From: Burkholderiaceae bacterium | GTDB taxonomy: Bacteria > Pseudomonadota > Gammaproteobacteria > Burkholderiales > Burkholderiaceae_C | Reading direction: 5' to 3' | DNA length: 64,000 nt | Assembly (NCBI GenBank): GCA_024235895.1 | Contig: JACKLM010000004.1 | Span: forward strand, 558,001-622,000 | Part shown: piece after piece, positions 61,186 through 64,000 of the stretch | How positions within the stretch are numbered: the first letter of the stretch is position 1 | Layout: the number at the start of each line of letters is the position of its first letter | The notes under the pieces: generated by a model | The model's database searches: none | Told to the model about the DNA's origin: nothing | Seen by the model: the letters and a program-made list of their open reading frames with translations, nothing else | Program-made: the position numbers and the translations under genes

Positions 61186-61971
61186 ATGACCGACCCCGTG
61201 ATCCTGACCGAACTGCGCGGCGACGGCGACCGCCGCACCGCGCTCGTGCGGCTGAACCGCCCCAAGCAGCTCAACGCGCTGAACGACGAGGTGATGGACG
61301 CGCTCGGCGAGGCGCTGCGGCGCTTCGACGCCGACCCCGCGGTCGGCGCGATCGTCGTCACCGGCAGCGACAAGGCGTTTGCCGCCGGCGCCGACATCGG
61401 CATGCTGTCCAAGCACGACTTCATCTCCGCCTACACGACCGACCTCGTCACGCGCAACTGGGAGACGATCCGCAGCGTGCGCAAGCCGGTGATCGCGGCG
61501 GTGGCGGGCTTCGCGCTCGGCGGCGGCTGCGAATTGGCGATGATGTGCGACATCATCGTCGCCGCCGACAACGCGCGCTTCGGCCAGCCCGAGATCAAGC
61601 TCGGCGTCATCCCCGGCGCCGGCGGCACGCAGCGCCTGCCGCGCGCGGTCGGCAAGGCCAAGGCGATGGACCTGGTGCTGACCGGCCGCATGATGAGCGC
61701 CGACGAGGCCGAGCGCAGCGGGCTGGTGTCGCGCGTCGTGCCGGCCGACAAGCTGCTCGACGAGGTGCTGGCGATGGGCGAGCTGATCTGCACGCTCGGC
61801 ACCGCGAGCGTGCTGGCGGCCAAGGAGTGCGTCAACCGCGCCTACGAGACCCCGCTGGCCGAGGGCATGATGGTCGAGCGCCGGATGTTCCATGCCCTGT
61901 TCGGCACCCCGGACCAGAAGGAGGGGATGGACGCCTTCCTGGCCAAGAGGCCGGCGAAGTTCGTGCGCTGA
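61186..61971 (+). CDS. Enoyl-CoA hydratase/isomerase family protein
   Basis: This crotonase-fold enzyme of 261 residues probably hydrates trans-2-enoyl-CoA in beta-oxidation. The oxyanion and CoA-binding stretch AFAAGADIGML is present. The two catalytic glutamates lie in ALGGGCELAMMCD and PEIKLGVIPGAGGTQRL. GKAKAMDLVLTGRMMSADEA is typical. The exact substrate is uncertain because the family is broad. ATG at 61186 is 74 bp after the DUF3108 gene. Repeat copy D begins 77 bp after its stop. Confidence 0.92.
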   Translation: MTDPVILTELRGDGDRRTALVRLNRPKQLNALNDEVMDALGEALRRFDADPAVGAIVVTGSDKAFAAGADIGMLSKHDFISAYTTDLVTRNWETIRSVRKPVIAAVAGFALGGGCELAMMCDIIVAADNARFGQPEIKLGVIPGAGGTQRLPRAVGKAKAMDLVLTGRMMSADEAERSGLVSRVVPADKLLDEVLAMGELICTLGTASVLAAKECVNRAYETPLAEGMMVERRMFHALFGTPDQKEGMDAFLAKRPAKFVR

Positions 61972-62047
61972 AGGCTGTGGCAGGCGCAGCGGCCGGCCCA
62001 CTGTGGGGTTCGCGGACAGCACGGCGGTATTCGACTGTCCCGCAGCA

Positions 62048-62530
62048 CTGATACGCGTTTGCGTTCGATCGACAAGAACTTGGTTGGCGGCGATTGACTG
62101 GCCGCGGCACGTTGCCGCCACTCACACCGTCGCCATCTCTGGTCTGACGTGCCACGACCGCGCGAGCCGAGGACGGCGGGTACCCTTGCCCTCCATGTCC
62201 CCCGCCATCGGCCTTCGGCCGCTGGCTCCTCCTCTACTTACGGTCAAGGGCACCCGCCGCCCTCGGCAGGCGACCGAGTTGGTGTTCGACCGTCGAATAC
62301 CGCGGCGGTGGCAGGCCAAGGTCGGCGGGCACCCTCCCACGTAAGTAGAGGAGGAGCCGGCGGCGTAAGCCGACGGCGGGGGACATGGAGTGGGAGGGTG
62401 CCCGCCGACCTTGGCACGCTGGCAGGTCGAACGCCAGAAGAGTCGAAGGACTGACTTCGACGAATGTGGGCAACGGACCGTTCGCGGCCGTTCGACCGCG
62501 GGCGCAAGTTGTAGGATTGAACGCGATCCC
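62048..62530 (+). repeat. Composite dispersed repeat, copy D (full, two hairpins)
   Basis: This fills the 619-bp gap between convergent genes. The left arm starts CTGATACGCGTTTGCGTTCG. The inner repeat GGCACGTTGCCG is at 62106-62117; its right partner near 62467 is degenerate. Hairpin 1 pairs 62166-62188 with 62245-62267, and hairpin 2 pairs 62316-62340 with 62390-62414 (25 bp with no mismatch seen). The right arm ends GAACGCGATCCC near 62530. Same layout as copy A. The flanks 61972-62047 and 62531-62590 hold nothing recognisable. Confidence 0.85.
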
Positions 62531-62590
62531 GTATGTGGCCGCCCGCCGCCCTCGGCGCGCGCCGGTCATGCCGGTCAGCGTGACGGTTAC

Positions 62591-63142
62591 TCAGGGCGTC
62601 AGCCAGGACGACGCGCCGCCCTCGAACCGCGCGCGGCGATGCCCCAGCGGATGCAGCTCCAGCCAGTCCAGCGCCATCACCTCGGCGCGCACGAGGGCGA
62701 AATGCGCGCGATCGCCGCGCTCGGGTGCGTGATGCGCCACCGGCGTGCCCGGTGGCTGCGCGGCGCGGTAGTCGTTCGTCGCGCCGATGGACTCGACGCC
62801 GGCCCAGTGCGCCGCCAGCACGTCGGCGTCGGGCTCCAGCGCCAGCCGCACCGGCATGCGCAGCTGCCAACCCAGCGCTGGCGACCAGGCCAGCAGCACG
62901 CCGTCGGGACGGGCGCGCAGCTGCTGCACCTTGGGGCTGCGGGCGTCGGTGTAGAAGCGCAGCGTGCGCGCGGTCGGGTCGACCTCGCGCACGACGACCG
63001 CGCGCGCATCGGCGCGGCCGGCGTCGACGGTGGCCAGCGTCATCACGCGCCAGGCGTGGCCTTGCTCGCGCATCGCGCGCGCCAACTCGTCCCAGCAGGC
63101 GCGCTCGATCGCCGCCAGCGAATCCAGGCGCTCGGCCGTCAT
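62591..63142 (-). CDS. PNPOx-like flavin-binding protein
   Basis: The split-barrel flavin-binding fold of pyridoxamine-phosphate-oxidase relatives is visible in HAWRVMTLATVDAGRADARA, VVVREVDPTARTLRFYTDAR, SPKVQQLRARPDGVLLAWSP and LGWQLRMPVRLAL. The C-terminus has MALDWLELHPLGHRRARFEG. The conserved C-terminal region of true PdxH is not seen, and the length of 183 residues is shorter than PdxH, so this is probably a general FMN-dependent oxidoreductase rather than the vitamin B6 enzyme. Its start overlaps the lysS stop (ATGA), so it is translationally coupled to lysS. Confidence 0.8.
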   Translation of the reverse strand: MTAERLDSLAAIERACWDELARAMREQGHAWRVMTLATVDAGRADARAVVVREVDPTARTLRFYTDARSPKVQQLRARPDGVLLAWSPALGWQLRMPVRLALEPDADVLAAHWAGVESIGATNDYRAAQPPGTPVAHHAPERGDRAHFALVRAEVMALDWLELHPLGHRRARFEGGASSWLTP

Positions 63143-64000
63143 GCGGATACACCCCCCTCGCGCCGCAGCGCCGGGAACAGGATGACGTCGCGGATGCTCG
63201 GGCTGTCGGTCAGCAGCATCACGAGCCGGTCGATGCCGACGCCGCAGCCGCCGGCTGGCGGCATCCCGTACTCGAGCGCGCGCACGAAATCGGCGTCGTA
63301 GTACATCGCCTCCTCGTCGCCCGCCTCCTTGTTGGCGGCCTGGGCGGCGAAGCGCGCGGCCTGGTCCTCGGCGTCGTTGAGCTCGGAGAAACCGTTGGCG
63401 ATCTCGCGCCCGGTGATGAAGAGCTCGAAGCGCTCGGTCACCGTCGGGTCGGTGTCCGACGCGCGCGCCAGCGGCGAGACCTCGACCGGGTAGTCGACGA
63501 TGAAGGTCGGCTGCCAGAGCTTGTCCTCCACCAGCGCCTCGAAGACGCCGAACTGCAGCTCGGCCAGCGTCCAGTGCGCCGGCGGCTCCTCGCCCAGCGC
63601 CTTCAGCCGCGCGTGCAGCACCGCGGCGTCGGCGGCCTCGGCCTCGTTCAGCCCGGCGTGCGCGACCAGCGCCTCGCGCACCGTCAGGCGCGTGAACGGG
63701 CGGTCCAGGTCGACCTCGCGCCCCCCGTAGCTCACGACCGCGGCGCCGGTGGCCTGGCGCGCCGCATGGCGCAGCAGCTGCTCGGTGAAGTCCATCAGCT
63801 CGCGGTGTGTCCAGTACGCGGCGTAGAACTCCATCATCGTGAACTCGGGGTTGTGGCGGACGCTGATCCCCTCGTTGCGGAAGTTGCGGTTGATCTCGAA
63901 CACGCGCTCGAAGCCGCCCACCAGCAGCCGCTTGAGGAACAGCTCGGGCGCGATGCGCAGGAACATCTGCTGGTCCAGCGCGTTGTGGTGGGTGACGAAG
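63139..64000 (-). CDS. lysS: Lysyl-tRNA synthetase, class II (C-terminal part)
   Basis: The window contains the last 287 codons; the frame is open through base 64000, so the N-terminal anticodon-binding domain lies outside. Class II motif 2 is FRNEGISVRHNPEFTMMEFY and motif 3 is GCGVGIDRLVMLL. APELFLKRLLVGGFERVFEI, VSPLARASD and FELFITGREIANGFSELND are diagnostic for LysS. The enzyme charges tRNA-Lys in the cytoplasm. It ends in an ATGA overlap with the PNPOx-like gene. Confidence 0.96.
   Translation of the reverse strand, partial: FVTHHNALDQQMFLRIAPELFLKRLLVGGFERVFEINRNFRNEGISVRHNPEFTMMEFYAAYWTHRELMDFTEQLLRHAARQATGAAVVSYGGREVDLDRPFTRLTVREALVAHAGLNEAEAADAAVLHARLKALGEEPPAHWTLAELQFGVFEALVEDKLWQPTFIVDYPVEVSPLARASDTDPTVTERFELFITGREIANGFSELNDAEDQAARFAAQAANKEAGDEEAMYYDADFVRALEYGMPPAGGCGVGIDRLVMLLTDSPSIRDVILFPALRREGGVSA

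Overview
The window is about 64 kb of very GC-rich bacterial chromosome that is almost fully coding. Gene content and order point to a betaproteobacterium of the order Burkholderiales, probably the Rubrivivax/Leptothrix/Methylibium side; this is inferred from protein sequences and synteny, not from any search. Supporting features are a complete mraZ-to-ftsZ division and cell-wall cluster, lpxC, DusB-Fis, Dxs-IspA-XseB next to a Rieske oxygenase, FolE2, a PhaF-like phasin, ppx and sixA-ppk, and DUF3422, DUF3108 and DUF3429 proteins. No tRNA, rRNA, CRISPR array or prophage was seen.

Layout. Bases 1-3.7 kb hold the end of an MFS efflux gene, an alpha-carbonic-anhydrase-like protein that lacks all three zinc histidines, a small membrane protein and a zinc-ribbon protein with a degenerate receiver domain. 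Bases 3.9-21.6 kb are the dcw cluster: mraZ, rsmH, ftsL, ftsI, murE, murF, mraY, murD, ftsW, murG, a 28-codon murC-like mini-ORF, murC, ddl, ftsQ, ftsA and ftsZ. Most junctions there are ATGA, GTGA or TGATG overlaps. Bases 21.7-28.1 kb carry an alpha/beta hydrolase, an acyl-CoA synthetase, PepF, LpxC and a 61-residue membrane protein. Bases 28.2-34.9 kb carry DUF3422, bacterioferritin and its ferredoxin, two unknown small genes, an intact IS1380-type insertion sequence with a 5-bp target duplication, PurH and Fis. Bases 35-43 kb carry DusB, a YqaA-type protein, an M32 carboxypeptidase, a patatin, a phasin, YchF and FolE2. Bases 43-50 kb carry Dxs, IspA, XseB, the Rieske oxygenase, a rhodanese, a universal stress protein and a Tat-exported dienelactone-hydrolase-like protein. 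Bases 50-64 kb carry Ppx, SixA, Ppk, a DMT transporter, a MOSC protein, a UbiH-type monooxygenase, two tandem DsbC paralogues, DUF3429, DUF3108, an enoyl-CoA hydratase, a PNPOx-like protein and the 3' part of lysS.

The most unusual content is a family of dispersed composite repeats that fills four of the five gaps longer than 300 bp (the fifth is the mraZ promoter region). Copies lie at 22.65-23.13, 38.34-38.72, 41.93-42.30 and 62.05-62.53 kb, with a solo arm at 28.13-28.20 kb. A full copy has two different outer arms, a 12-bp inner inverted repeat, and a core with one or two long hairpins of opposite polarity. One copy has its core inverted relative to its arms, one is a core without arms, and one is an arm without a core. 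All lie next to gene 3' ends, so the family looks like a modular non-autonomous mobile or recombining element.

Functionally the window is core genome. It covers septation and peptidoglycan synthesis, the first committed step of lipid A synthesis, isoprenoid precursors, purine and folate steps, polyphosphate turnover, iron storage and periplasmic thiol chemistry. A recurring TANAAT-like box 6-9 nt upstream of start codons at seven loci suggests that leaderless transcripts may be common in this organism.
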